A stretch of 64,000 nucleotides of DNA from Agromyces sp. LHK192 (lineage in GTDB: Bacteria; Actinomycetota; Actinomycetes; Actinomycetales; Microbacteriaceae), in contig NZ_CP034753.1 of the NCBI RefSeq assembly GCF_004006235.1, positions 3,534,001-3,598,000 of the forward strand. The letters are read 5' to 3'. Positions 8,238 through 17,528 of the stretch are shown here, in pieces (position 1 is the stretch's first letter; each line of letters begins with the position of its first letter). The translations under genes were made by a program, and so were the position numbers. The notes under the pieces were generated by a model, which was not told the DNA's origin, did no database searches, and worked only from the letters and a program-made list of their open reading frames with translations.

Positions 8238-9059
8238 ATGAACCACGATGACACCCGGGATGCCGGTGCCGCTCGCGGCACCGGCATCCTGATCGACGGC
8301 CTCTCCAAGACGTTCACGGCCAGCCGCGGCCGAACCGTGACCGCCCTCCAGGACACGCACCTGCACACCGACCAGGGCTCGTTCCTCGCCCTCCTCGGCC
8401 CCTCGGGCTGCGGCAAGTCCACGATCCTGCGGATCCTCGCCGACCTCGAGACGCCGACCACCGGCGAGGTCCGCGTCGACGGCAAGACCCCGCATGAGCT
8501 GCGCCGGAACAGCGAGCTCGGCATCGCCTTCCAGGACCACGCGCTGCTCCCGTGGCGGAGCGTGCTCAGCAATGTGCGGCTGCCATTCGAGATCGCGGGC
8601 CGCACGCCCGACAAGTCCTACATCGACGAGCTGATCGGCCTCGTCGGCTTGAAGGGCTTCGAGAAGGCGAAGCCGGCGCAGCTGTCGGGCGGCATGCGCC
8701 AGCGCGTCTCGATCGCCCGCGCGCTCGCGCTGAAGCCGTCGGTGCTCCTGCTCGACGAGCCGTTCGGCGCGCTCGACGACATGACCCGGCAGAACCTGAA
8801 CCTCGAGCTCCTTCGCATCTGGACGGAGAAGCCCGCGACGACCCTCCTCGTGACCCACGGCATCGCCGAGGCGATATTCCTCTCGGACCGGGTCGCCGTG
8901 ATGTCGCCGCGACCGGGCCGCATCAAGGAGATCATCGAGGTCGACCTGCCCCGGCCGCGCACGCCCGAGATGATGCGGACCCCCGAGTTCCACGCGCTCG
9001 TCGACCGCGCCTCGGAGCTGCTGTTCGGTGCCGACGGCCGCGTCGCGGCGGAGGCCTGA
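8238..9059 (+). CDS. ABC transporter ATP-binding protein
   Basis: ATPase of the importer, nitrate/sulfonate/taurine subfamily. 273 aa: Walker [10 protein letters not shown] (residues 54-62), Q-loop [10 protein letters not shown], signature LSGGMRQR, Walker [14 protein letters not shown], and switch His in [11 protein letters not shown] 14-residue N-terminal extension rich in Asp/Ala precedes the domain. Its TGA overlaps the first permease's ATG. Confidence 0.93.
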   Translation: MNHDDTRDAGAARGTGILIDGLSKTFTASRGRTVTALQDTHLHTDQGSFLALLGPSGCGKSTILRILADLETPTTGEVRVDGKTPHELRRNSELGIAFQDHALLPWRSVLSNVRLPFEIAGRTPDKSYIDELIGLVGLKGFEKAKPAQLSGGMRQRVSIARALALKPSVLLLDEPFGALDDMTRQNLNLELLRIWTEKPATTLLVTHGIAEAIFLSDRVAVMSPRPGRIKEIIEVDLPRPRTPEMMRTPEFHALVDRASELLFGADGRVAAEA

Positions 9060-9865
9060 TGCGCCGCCGCGGCCTGCCGACGTGGCTCGCCGGCCTGATC
9101 GGCGGCGCCGTGCTCGTCGGTGCGTGGTGGTTGCTGTCGGCCACGGTCTTCGAGCCGCCGCCAGGGACGACGTTCACGCCGGTGCCGTCACCCTGGGTCG
9201 TCGTGCAGACGATCGTCCAGGACGGACTGGCCCCGTACTGGCAGCAATTCCAGGTGACCATCACCGAGGCGCTCATCGGGTACGCGTGGGGCAACGCGGT
9301 CGCGCTGCTCCTGGCATCCGTCGTCCTGCTCCTGCCGCAGCTCGAGACCGTGGTGACCCAGGTCGCCGTGGTCAGCTACTGCCTGCCGATGGTCGCCGTC
9401 GGCGGCATCGCGATCGTGGTTCTCGGCGGTGCGAAGCGCGCCGGCGACCCGAGTGCGACGGCGATCTTCCTCGCGGCGCTCGCGGTGTTCTTCACGACGG
9501 TCGTCGGGGCGCTGCTCGGGTTCAAGGCCGCCGACAAGGCCTCGCTCGACGTCGTGCGGGTGTACGGCGGCTCGCGGCTCACCCAGCTGCGCAAGGTGCG
9601 ACTGATCGCGGCGACGCCCGCGATCCTCAACGCGCTGCAGATCGCCGTGCCGAGTGCGTTCCTCGGCGCGATCCTCGGCGAGTACATGGGGGCGGTCGAC
9701 CGCGGTGTGGGCATCACGCTCATCAAGCTGCAGGGCGATCTCGACTCCGCGCGCGTGTGGGCGGTGTTCCTGCTGTCGGCGATCGTCGCGCTCATCGGGT
9801 ACGGCCTGCTCGGGCTGATCTCGCGGGCCGTGACGCCGTGGCTGGCCGGAAGGCCGACGACGTGA
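9059..9865 (+). CDS. ABC transporter permease (BPD_transp_1), subunit 1
   Basis: Integral membrane subunit, 268 aa, about six TM helices. The EAA-type coupling loop is visible as VRVYGGSRLTQLRKVRLIAATPAILNALQIAVPSAF. Starts ATGA-overlapped with the ATPase gene and ends overlapping the second permease. The FEPPPGTTFTPVPSPWVV segment follows the first TM, as in SsuC/TauC-like permeases. Substrate not evident. Confidence 0.9.
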   Translation: MRRRGLPTWLAGLIGGAVLVGAWWLLSATVFEPPPGTTFTPVPSPWVVVQTIVQDGLAPYWQQFQVTITEALIGYAWGNAVALLLASVVLLLPQLETVVTQVAVVSYCLPMVAVGGIAIVVLGGAKRAGDPSATAIFLAALAVFFTTVVGALLGFKAADKASLDVVRVYGGSRLTQLRKVRLIAATPAILNALQIAVPSAFLGAILGEYMGAVDRGVGITLIKLQGDLDSARVWAVFLLSAIVALIGYGLLGLISRAVTPWLAGRPTT

Positions 9866-10665
9866 ACCGGGCCGTGATGCGCAGCGTCGGCCGCTCGCTG
9901 CTGAACGCGCTGCTGACCCTGGTGATCGTGCTCGCCCTGTGGTGGGCGGTCGTGAACCTCACGAACATCTCGCCCTACGTGGCCAAGGGCCCCGCCGAGG
10001 TGTGGCAGTTCCTCTTCACCGACGAGGATGCCGCGCAGAACCGTGCCGACCTGGCGCCGCTGCTCGTGCAGACGCTGCAGGACGCGGCGCTCGGCTTCGT
10101 CGTCGGCATGCTGGTGGCGCTCGTGCTCGCGCTCGCGTTCTCGCTGTCGAAGGCGATCGAGGCCGGGGTCATGCCGCTGGCCCTGCTCCTGCGCAGCATC
10201 CCGCTCGTCGCCATCGCGCCGGTGATCATCCTCATCACGGGTCGTGGCACGCCCGCGTCGGTCGCGGTGATCGGCAGCATCGTGGTGCTGTTCCCCGCGC
10301 TCGCGTCGATCCTGTTCGGTCTGTCCCGCGCGTCGAAGGAGAGCCTCGACCTCGTGCACGTCTACGGCGGCGGGCGCTGGTCGCAGTTGCGCAAGGTCAA
10401 CCTGCCCGGCGCCCTGCCGTCGCTGTTCGCTGCCGCCCGCGTCTCGGTGCCGGGCGCGGTCACCGGCGCACTCCTCGCGGAGTGGCTGTCGACCGGGCAG
10501 GGCATCGGCGGCATGATCGTGAAGTTCACGGCGACGGCGAAGTTCGACGACCTGTGGGCGTCGGTCGCGCTCATCACGATCCTCACGCTGGTGCTCTACA
10601 ACGTCGTGCAGGTGCTCGAGAACGCGGTCCTGGCCCGCATGGGCATGACGACGTCGGCGCGTTGA
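9862..10665 (+). CDS. ABC transporter permease (BPD_transp_1), subunit 2
   Basis: Second, diverged permease, 267 aa from a GTG that overlaps the preceding stop. EAA loop: VHVYGGGRWSQLRKVNLPGALPSLFAAARVSVPGA. Shares the YGG-R-QLRKV motif with subunit 1, so the importer probably uses a permease heterodimer, whereas the second importer of the island (22.5 kb) has a single permease. A strong terminator follows. Confidence 0.9.
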   Translation: MNRAVMRSVGRSLLNALLTLVIVLALWWAVVNLTNISPYVAKGPAEVWQFLFTDEDAAQNRADLAPLLVQTLQDAALGFVVGMLVALVLALAFSLSKAIEAGVMPLALLLRSIPLVAIAPVIILITGRGTPASVAVIGSIVVLFPALASILFGLSRASKESLDLVHVYGGGRWSQLRKVNLPGALPSLFAAARVSVPGAVTGALLAEWLSTGQGIGGMIVKFTATAKFDDLWASVALITILTLVLYNVVQVLENAVLARMGMTTSAR

Positions 10666-10670
10666 GCGTC

Positions 10671-10704
10671 GAAGCGGCCGGGTCCTGCGGGACCCGGCCG
10701 CTTC
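10671..10704. terminator. Terminator hairpin between convergent operons
   Basis: Perfect 15-bp stem (10671-10685 with 10690-10704) and TGCG loop, just after the permease stop and before the 3' end of the opposing aminohydrolase gene. Serves both directions. Confidence 0.85.
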
Positions 10705-10753
10705 GCGTCCACGCGGCCCGGGCCTTCGGCGTGCCCGGCGTGCGCCGCGCGAC

Positions 10754-12130
10754 TCAGCGCGGGTGGCCGTGCTGCGCGGCGACCGCCGGCAGGTCGGCGT
10801 GGAGGCGAGCGGATGCCTCGGCCGCGAGCGGATTCGTCGAGACCCCGTGCTCGCTCACGACCCGGCCGCCGACGTACGCCGCGGCGAGGTTGCGCGGGCT
10901 CATCGCGAGCACGTAGCTGCGCACCGGATGCCACAGCGGCCCGACGTCGGGGCGGCGCGGGTCGACGACGAGGAAGTCGGCGAACTTGCCGGGCTCGAGG
11001 CTGCCGACGCGGTCGGCGACGCCCATGATCTCGGCCGCGCCGAGCGTGTGCAGGCGCAGCGCGGTCTCGGGCGACATCGACAGCGGGTCCTTCGTGCGGG
11101 CGCGCTGCTGGGAGATGCCCATGCGCAGGTTCTGCCACGGGTCCGAGACGTCGGTGCAGGCCTGGTCGTCCAGCCCGATGCCGACCTTCATGCCCATGGC
11201 GAGCATCTCGGGCACGAGCGCGACGCCCGACGCGAGCCGGCCGTTCGACGCCGGCTGCCACGACATCGACGCGCCGCCGGCGGCGGCCTCGGCGATGATC
11301 TCGGGCGTCGTCTGGATGAAGTGGCCGAACATCATGCCGGGGCCGAGTGCGCCGGCGTCCCGGTAGAACGCGAACTTCGACTGCTGCAGCTCGATCGCCT
11401 CGGGCGACTCGAGGAAGTGCGCCTGGTTGGTCACGCCGAACCGGCGCATGGCCTCGACCTCGATCCACGCCGCGTCGTCGCGCGGCGACCACTGCACCTG
11501 GCCCATGATCGACGAGCCCAGCGCGAAATCGGGATCCATCGCCCTCGTGTGCGCGACCTGCGCGCCGAACCGCTCGAGGATCTCGTCGTCGGAACCCACC
11601 GTCGCGTCCATGCCGGCGGCATCGACGAAGCGGATGCCCGCGTCGAGGCATCCGTCGGCCTGACGCGTGTGGTACTCCAGCCCGCGCATCCGGGCGTTCC
11701 CGACGCGGCGGCCGTCGACCATCGACTCCCACGCCTGCAACGGGTCGGTGAAGTTGTACGCCGTCGTCACGCCGTTCGAGAGGAAGTCGAGCGAGCCGTG
11801 CAGCGTCGACCAGTACGCGTGCTCGGGCGACAGGTTCGCCGTGAAGCCGAGCATCGAGTCGCACCATCCGTAGAGCGTCTCGGTCACGCCGAGGCCGCGC
11901 AGCCCGCTCGTGAACAGGTGCGAGTGGCTCGAGACGAACCCGGGCGCGACGAACGAGCCGTCGACGTCGAGCGACTCGTCGGCGGTCGTGCCCGCCGGGG
12001 GTTCGCCGTCGCCGAGCGCGACGATGCGGCCGTCGTCGCCGACGAGCATCCAGCCGCCGTCGAGGTACCCGGGGTCGTCGGTTCCGGCGGGGACGGTGAT
12101 CAGTCGGGCTCGGGTGACGAGCAGTGACAT
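10754..12130 (-). CDS. Amidohydrolase-superfamily deaminase (COG0402 type)
   Basis: Metal-dependent hydrolase of the ATZ/TRZ, cytosine/guanine deaminase group, 458 aa. HxH metal motif at H69/H71 (SSHSHLFTSG), a later TNQAHFLES with the HxxE pattern, FGHFIQTT, and the metal Asp in IGLDDQACTDVSDP. Last gene of the minus-strand purine operon, 35 nt after the allantoate amidohydrolase. Guanine, 8-oxoguanine or a related purine is a plausible substrate from context, but no motif I can see fixes it. Confidence 0.75.
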   Translation of the reverse strand: MSLLVTRARLITVPAGTDDPGYLDGGWMLVGDDGRIVALGDGEPPAGTTADESLDVDGSFVAPGFVSSHSHLFTSGLRGLGVTETLYGWCDSMLGFTANLSPEHAYWSTLHGSLDFLSNGVTTAYNFTDPLQAWESMVDGRRVGNARMRGLEYHTRQADGCLDAGIRFVDAAGMDATVGSDDEILERFGAQVAHTRAMDPDFALGSSIMGQVQWSPRDDAAWIEVEAMRRFGVTNQAHFLESPEAIELQQSKFAFYRDAGALGPGMMFGHFIQTTPEIIAEAAAGGASMSWQPASNGRLASGVALVPEMLAMGMKVGIGLDDQACTDVSDPWQNLRMGISQQRARTKDPLSMSPETALRLHTLGAAEIMGVADRVGSLEPGKFADFLVVDPRRPDVGPLWHPVRSYVLAMSPRNLAAAYVGGRVVSEHGVSTNPLAAEASARLHADLPAVAAQHGHPR

Positions 12131-12165
12131 CGTGTGCCTCCAGGTGGTGCGGTCGTGCGTCTCGG

Positions 12166-13518
12166 TCAGGCGGCGCGGCGGTCGGCTGCGAGCTGCAGCA
12201 CCGACTCCGCGAGCGCCCGGATGCCCCGGCCCACGTCGCCGACCGAGACGGCCTCCTCGGGGTGATGGCTCACCCCGTCGGGGTTGCGCAGGAACAGCAT
12301 CCCGACGTCGGTGATGGAGGCGAGCGTCATCGCGTCGTGCCCGGCGGGGCTGAAGAGCACCGACGGCTCGTCGCCGCCCGCGGCGACGGAATCGCCCGAG
12401 GTGCCCGCGATGCCCTCGCGCAGCACGTCCTGCAGGAGCGGCGCGCACCCGACGGCGGCCGCGTTGTGGATCTCGCGGTGCCGCCAGCGCAGGCCGCGAC
12501 GGCCCATGATCGCGTCGAGCTCGCGGGAGAGCTCGCCCCACACGCGGTCGCGCTCGCCGTCGAACTCCCCGCGGAGGTCGATCGAGAACCGGGTCTCGCC
12601 CGGGATGATGTTGACGCCGCCCGGGAACGCCTCGAACTGGCCGACCGTGCCGATGATGTGGTGCTCGGCACGGCAGATGCGCTCCACGGCGAGCGCGGCC
12701 TCGCTCGCGCCGAGCAGGGCGTCGCGGCGCAGGTCGTAGGGCGTGCCGCCGGCGTGCCTGGCTTCGCCCTCGACCGTCACCTGGAAGCGGCGTGCGCTCG
12801 CGATCGACGACACGACGGCGAGCGCTTCGCCGCGCCGGTGGAGCTCCGGCCCCTGCTCGATGTGGGCCTCGAGGTAGCCGACGAGTTCCTCGGGTCGGCG
12901 CGCGGCCTCACCGATGCGCGAGGGGTCGAGCCCGAACTCGATGGCAGCGACGCGCAGCGAGGTGCCGCCCGAGTCGGTGAGGTTCCACCAGTCCTCGTTC
13001 CACTCGCCTGCCACGGCGGATGACCCGAGCAGCGCCTTGCCGAACCGCGTGCCCTCCTCGTCCCAGAACGCGACGACCTCGAGGGCGAACGGCAACGGCG
13101 AGTGCCAGGCCTCGTGGCCGAAGGGATCGCTGCCGGGGCCGCCCGGTCCGCCCGGCGCGCGCAGGAGCCGCACGACCTCGATGGCGCTGAGCACGCCGGT
13201 GATGCCGTCGAATCGGCCGGCGTTCCGCACGGTGTCGAGGTGCGAGCCGAGCAGCAGCGCCGGCTCGTCCGGTCCGGACGTGGTCTCGAGCCTGCCGAGC
13301 TGGTTGCCCGCGGCGTCCTGCCTCGAGGACATGCCGACCTCGCGCATCCACCCGGCGGCCATGCGGTTCGCGGTGGCGTGCTCGTGGGTCAGGTAGACGC
13401 GTTCGATGGCGCGGGGCGTCGCGGTCACGCGGGCGAGTTCGTCGCAGCGCTCCATGACCCGGCGCGCCGCCGCCGTGACCGCGTCGGGCGAGATCTGCAG
13501 GAGCGAGGTCGTCGTCAT
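12166..13518 (-). CDS. allC: Allantoate amidohydrolase (M20 family)
   Basis: Predicted to hydrolyse allantoate to ureidoglycine, CO2 and ammonia. 450 aa, M20/AllC family: metal motifs LLGSHLDTVRNAGRFDG, FWDEEGTRFG, EAHIEQGPEL, and C-terminal SPAGHDAMTL. The ATG overlaps the upstream aminotransferase stop (ATGA). N-carbamoyl-amino-acid hydrolases are close relatives, but allantoinase and PucG in the same operon favour allantoate. Mn-dependent dimer by family knowledge. Confidence 0.85.
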   Translation of the reverse strand: MTTTSLLQISPDAVTAAARRVMERCDELARVTATPRAIERVYLTHEHATANRMAAGWMREVGMSSRQDAAGNQLGRLETTSGPDEPALLLGSHLDTVRNAGRFDGITGVLSAIEVVRLLRAPGGPGGPGSDPFGHEAWHSPLPFALEVVAFWDEEGTRFGKALLGSSAVAGEWNEDWWNLTDSGGTSLRVAAIEFGLDPSRIGEAARRPEELVGYLEAHIEQGPELHRRGEALAVVSSIASARRFQVTVEGEARHAGGTPYDLRRDALLGASEAALAVERICRAEHHIIGTVGQFEAFPGGVNIIPGETRFSIDLRGEFDGERDRVWGELSRELDAIMGRRGLRWRHREIHNAAAVGCAPLLQDVLREGIAGTSGDSVAAGGDEPSVLFSPAGHDAMTLASITDVGMLFLRNPDGVSHHPEEAVSVGDVGRGIRALAESVLQLAADRRAA

Positions 13519-14747
13519 GCCGCCCTCCGGTAGACGTCCTCGGCCGCTTCGACCCCCGCGACGGTCGGCACGGCCGCGCCGAACCGCCGCAGCACCTGTT
13601 CGAGCGCGTCGAGGGTCGTGAGCACGGCGTCCTCGCGGGCGTTGAACCCCATCGTGCCGATCCGCCAGACCCGACCGTGCAGGGGGCCGAACGAGGTGCC
13701 GATCTCGATGCCGAAATCCTCGAGCAGCGCAGCCCGGGCGGCGTCGCCGGGCACTCCATCGGGGATCTCGACCGCGACCACGTTGTGCATCTTGTGGCCG
13801 AGGTCGCCGAAGACGCCGAGGCCGAGCGCCTGCACGCCCGCGAGCATCGCCGCCCCGGCGACCCGGTGCCGCTCGATGACGGCTTCGCGACCCTCGAGCA
13901 GCAGCACCCGCGCGCATTCGCGTGCGGCGTACAGCATCGAGGTCGCCTCGGTGTGGTGGTTCAGCCGCCTCGGCCCCCAGTAGTCGAGGATCATGCCGAG
14001 GTCGAAGTAGTTCGACCGCACGAAGTCGGGCGACGACGGGTCGCCGGGTTCGCGGATGCCGGCCTCCACGCGCTTGCGACTCGTCACGACCTCGACCGCC
14101 CGGTCGGAAAGGGTGATCGGCGACGACCCGCTCGGCCCGCCCAGGCACTTCTGCAGTCCGGCGGTCGCCGCGTCGAGCCCCCAGGCGTCGGACTCGAACG
14201 CGTTGCCGCCGAGCGAAGCGGTCGCGTCGGTGGAGAACAGCACGCCGTGCTTCGCGCAGATCGCGCCGATCTCGTCGAGCGGCTGGTTCATCGTGGTCGA
14301 CGTGTCGCCCTGTACCAGCGCCAGCAGCGTCGGGCGCACGCGGACGATCGCCTCCTCGATGACCGACGGGGCGAACACCTGCCCCCATTCGGTCTCGATG
14401 GTGTGCACCTCGGCCATGGCGCGTTCGGCGATCTCCGCGAGGAGGTGACCGAACCTGCCGAACACGGGCACGAGCACCCGGTCGCCGGGCCGGATCAGCG
14501 ACACCATGACGGCCTCGATGCCGGCGCGCGACGTACCGTCGATCAGCAGGGTGGCGTCGTTGTCGGTGGCCCAGACGCCCCGGTAGAGCGCCTGGGTCTC
14601 GGCCATCGTGTTCGTCATGAACGGGTCGTACTGGCCGACGAGCGGCGCCGACATCGCCTCCAGCACGCTCGGGTACGCCGAGATCGGCCCCGGCCCCATG
14701 AGGAGCCGGGCGGGCGGGTCGATCGGGCCGGGGATCTCGAAGGTCAT
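13515..14747 (-). CDS. pucG: PucG-type ureidoglycine-glyoxylate aminotransferase
   Basis: PLP-dependent class V aminotransferase, 410 aa from the ATG at 14747, preceded by GAGAGG. LLMGPGPISAYPSVLEAMS is the family's N-terminal signature; the PLP lysine lies in TAGLQKCLGGPSG; the C-terminus has VWRIGTMGFNA. Alanine/serine-glyoxylate aminotransferases look similar, but the location between allantoate amidohydrolase and an AtzH-amidase supports the PucG reaction: ureidoglycine + glyoxylate -> oxalurate + glycine. An extended start at 14801 would overrun the amidase stop. Confidence 0.82.
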   Translation of the reverse strand: MTFEIPGPIDPPARLLMGPGPISAYPSVLEAMSAPLVGQYDPFMTNTMAETQALYRGVWATDNDATLLIDGTSRAGIEAVMVSLIRPGDRVLVPVFGRFGHLLAEIAERAMAEVHTIETEWGQVFAPSVIEEAIVRVRPTLLALVQGDTSTTMNQPLDEIGAICAKHGVLFSTDATASLGGNAFESDAWGLDAATAGLQKCLGGPSGSSPITLSDRAVEVVTSRKRVEAGIREPGDPSSPDFVRSNYFDLGMILDYWGPRRLNHHTEATSMLYAARECARVLLLEGREAVIERHRVAGAAMLAGVQALGLGVFGDLGHKMHNVVAVEIPDGVPGDAARAALLEDFGIEIGTSFGPLHGRVWRIGTMGFNAREDAVLTTLDALEQVLRRFGAAVPTVAGVEAAEDVYRRAA

Positions 14748-14790
14748 CGGTGGTCCTCTCCGGGAGGGGTCGGGGCTGAGATCGAGACGC

Positions 14791-16404
14791 TCACGGGGCA
14801 TCCATCGGCGACGCGACGGCTGCGAGCCGGCGGGCGGTGCGCACGAGCGCGCGGTCGCTGCCGGGGGCGCCGATGAGGCTCACCCCCACGGGCGCTGCGC
14901 CGAGGGGCGAGTCGACCGTGAGCAGCGGGATGGAGATCGCGGGCAGCCCGGCGACCGATGCGGGGGTCGTGAGACGCAGGGTGTCGCTGCGGATCCTGTC
15001 GGCCTGTCCGGCGTCGACCGCTGCGCCGACCACCGTGCGCGCGGGTGCGGGCCCGGGCACCGTGGGCAGGATCAGCACGGCGTCGCGCACGAGGTGATGC
15101 AGGCGCTCGCGGAGTGCCGCGAGGTCGTCGCGCGCGGCGGCCTCGGCCTCGGCGGTGACCTCGGATGCCGCGGCGAACCGGGCCGCGACCGCATCGCCCA
15201 GTGCGGCCGGGTGCGCGGTCACCCACGCGCCATGGCTGCGCCACGCCTCGCCGCCCTGCACGGTGCGGAACGGCACCGCGTACTCGTCGAGTTCGCCGAT
15301 CGCGACGCGTCCGAGGCGGGGACCGTCGTCGGATGCCGCGAGCCGGACGAGCAGCGCCTCGAACGCCCGGGCGGTCTCGGGCTCGGTGGCGGCGAGGGCC
15401 TCGTCGGCGACGAGCAGTCGCCACGGCAGGTCGCCGACGGGCCCCTCGTCGAGCGCCGTGTCGAGCACCGTGTCGAGCACCGCGTCGACGACACGCTGCA
15501 GCGTCTCAGCGTCGCGCGTGAGGTAGCCGACGGCGTCGAAGGACGGTGCGAGGGGCAGCATCCCGTCGCGCGGCACCAGCCCGTGCGTCGTGCGGATGCC
15601 CCACAGCCCCTGGTACGACGCGGGCACGCGGACCGAGCCCGCGGTGTCGGTGGCGAGCCCGATGTCGGCCTGGCCGGTCGCGACCGCCGACCCCGGTCCG
15701 CTCGACGAGCCTCCGGGGAGTGCGCCGGGCAGCGCGCCGTTCGGCGGGGTTCCGGTGTGCACGTTGTCGCCGGCGATGGAGTAGGCGAACTCGTCGGTGC
15801 GGGCGATGCCGCGGACCACGGCGCCGGCGCGCCGGAGTGCGCCGACCGCGGCTGCGTCGGCGCCTTCGGGGCGTGCCTCGGCGAGGAAGGCCGGGTTTCC
15901 GGCGCCGATCGGGTGGCCGGCGACCGCGAAGACGTCCTTGACCGCGACGGCGAGCCCGGCGATCGCGCCGCCCGACTCCGCATCTGCGGGAGCCAGCGGG
16001 TCGCCCACCACCCGCCAGATCGTCCGGTCGAAGGCCTGCGGCCTCGGTGTCACGTGCGCGGCGGTGATGCGCCATCCGTCGTCGTGTCGCTCCCACACCT
16101 GCGTCTGCAGTCCGGTGCCGCCGTCGTGGAACCGCGACACCGAGACGAGCAGCGCGATGCCGTCGGCGAGCGGGCGGTATTCGATCCGCTCGATCGATCT
16201 TGAAGGCACCCCGCCGCGCAGGCTGCGGAACGCGTGGATCGCGTCGTGTCCGACGAGCAGGCCGGCGCCGTCGCCGCGCATCGTGCGGTCGCCGGGCGCG
16301 AACGCGGCATCCAGCGCGTCGAGGTCGTTCGAGAGGATCGCCCGCTCGTACCGGTCGAACGCCGTGAACAGGTCGGCGGGGATGTCGTCGGGGAACCCGG
16401 TCAT
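14791..16404 (-). CDS. AtzH/HpxZ-like domain fused to amidase-signature enzyme
   Basis: 537-aa two-domain protein. Residues 1-125 resemble the NTF2-like AtzH/HpxZ family (DLFTAFDRYERAILSNDLDAL, later GWRITAAHVTPR). Residues ~145-537 are an amidase-signature domain with the full Ser-Ser-Lys triad: K156 (AVKDVF), S233 (GGSSSG) and nucleophile S257 (DTAGSVRVPAS). In Klebsiella-type hpx clusters HpxZ accompanies the HpxXY oxalurate amidase as separate proteins, so a fused oxalurate amidohydrolase downstream of PucG is the best guess. Its ATG overlaps the formamidase stop. Confidence 0.82.
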   Translation of the reverse strand: MTGFPDDIPADLFTAFDRYERAILSNDLDALDAAFAPGDRTMRGDGAGLLVGHDAIHAFRSLRGGVPSRSIERIEYRPLADGIALLVSVSRFHDGGTGLQTQVWERHDDGWRITAAHVTPRPQAFDRTIWRVVGDPLAPADAESGGAIAGLAVAVKDVFAVAGHPIGAGNPAFLAEARPEGADAAAVGALRRAGAVVRGIARTDEFAYSIAGDNVHTGTPPNGALPGALPGGSSSGPGSAVATGQADIGLATDTAGSVRVPASYQGLWGIRTTHGLVPRDGMLPLAPSFDAVGYLTRDAETLQRVVDAVLDTVLDTALDEGPVGDLPWRLLVADEALAATEPETARAFEALLVRLAASDDGPRLGRVAIGELDEYAVPFRTVQGGEAWRSHGAWVTAHPAALGDAVAARFAAASEVTAEAEAAARDDLAALRERLHHLVRDAVLILPTVPGPAPARTVVGAAVDAGQADRIRSDTLRLTTPASVAGLPAISIPLLTVDSPLGAAPVGVSLIGAPGSDRALVRTARRLAAVASPMDAP

Positions 16405-17528
16405 GCGCGGACCCCTTGCGCGCGGCCGACCGCCTCGTCTGCGATGCCGACGGCGGCGAAGTCGGCCAGCCGGATGCGCGCGTGCACCCCGCACACGAGG
16501 TCGACGACCTGCGAGATGTCGAAGTCGGTCGCGGCCGACAGGTAGGCGTAGGCCAGGTGCTCCGCCATGCCGTAGCGCGCGCCGAGCAGGTCGATGGCGG
16601 CACGAACGCACCGGCGCATCGCCTCGCCGAGGTCGGGGTCGAGCCCCGTCGGCACGAGGTAGTCGGGCGTGCGCACGAGGGGCCCCGCGAGATCGCCGAA
16701 CGCGGCGAGCGCCTGCTCGCGCGGAACGACGTCGAACCGCAGCGTCGCCCGCAGCGACGCCTCGAGCGCGGTGAGTGCGACCTCGCCGTCGCCCTGCGCG
16801 AAGTGGGGGTCGCCGACGTAGGCCAGCGCCCCGTCGACCTGCACCGGCAGGTAGAGCACGGCACCCTCGACGAGCAGCTTGATGTCGACGTTGCCGCCGT
16901 GCGCGCCCGGCGGCACCGAGTGCGGGCGTACGTCGCCAGCGACGGCGACGCCCATCGTGCCGAGGAACGGGGCGAGCGGGAACTCGATGACGCGGTCGCC
17001 GCCCTCGACGAGCGGCAGCACCCCGACGAGCCCGCCGTCGCGCACCTCGACTGGGCTGAACACGCTCACGTTGTGCTCGCCGCGCGGCAGTTCGCCGACG
17101 AGCGCGCCCTTGCCGTGCCGGTTCGAGATGACGCCGTACGGCACACGCGGAACGAGCCGTTCGACGGTGATCTTCAACAGGTCGCCCGGGCGCGCACCCG
17201 CGACGCGGATCGGTCCGGTGACGACATGCGGTCCGTCGGCGAGCGGGTCGCGTGAGCGTTCAGCGGCGATGGTGATGGCGTCCTCGAGCACGTCGCCGGC
17301 CGCCACGCCCTGCGCGCCGAACCAGGCGAGCGGGTCCTTGCCCTGGTCTTCGAGGATGCCCTCGTGGCTCACCGTGTCGATCGTGACCGTCTGCCCGGGT
17401 GCGATGTCGAGCACCGGGGCATCCGCTTCGCACGGAAGCCGGCCCCACATGATCGTGTCGGGCCGAGCGGGTAGGTAGTGGTCGCCGGGCCGGTCGCCGC
17501 GCCCGGGCTGGAGGATCTCGACGGTCAT
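16401..17528 (-). CDS. Acetamidase/formamidase family protein
   Basis: Amidohydrolase of the FmdA/AmdA family, 375 aa. Recognisable blocks: VSHEGILEDQGKDPLAWFG, HVVTGPIRVAGARPGDLLKI, the metal-site-like GAHGGNVDIKLLVEGAVLYLPV and VGDPHFAQGDGEV. Overlaps allantoinase upstream and the amidase downstream by 4 nt each, so the three are translationally coupled. In a ureide pathway it might release ammonia from oxamate, formamide or a similar small amide; the substrate is inference. Confidence 0.82.
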   Translation of the reverse strand: MTVEILQPGRGDRPGDHYLPARPDTIMWGRLPCEADAPVLDIAPGQTVTIDTVSHEGILEDQGKDPLAWFGAQGVAAGDVLEDAITIAAERSRDPLADGPHVVTGPIRVAGARPGDLLKITVERLVPRVPYGVISNRHGKGALVGELPRGEHNVSVFSPVEVRDGGLVGVLPLVEGGDRVIEFPLAPFLGTMGVAVAGDVRPHSVPPGAHGGNVDIKLLVEGAVLYLPVQVDGALAYVGDPHFAQGDGEVALTALEASLRATLRFDVVPREQALAAFGDLAGPLVRTPDYLVPTGLDPDLGEAMRRCVRAAIDLLGARYGMAEHLAYAYLSAATDFDISQVVDLVCGVHARIRLADFAAVGIADEAVGRAQGVRA

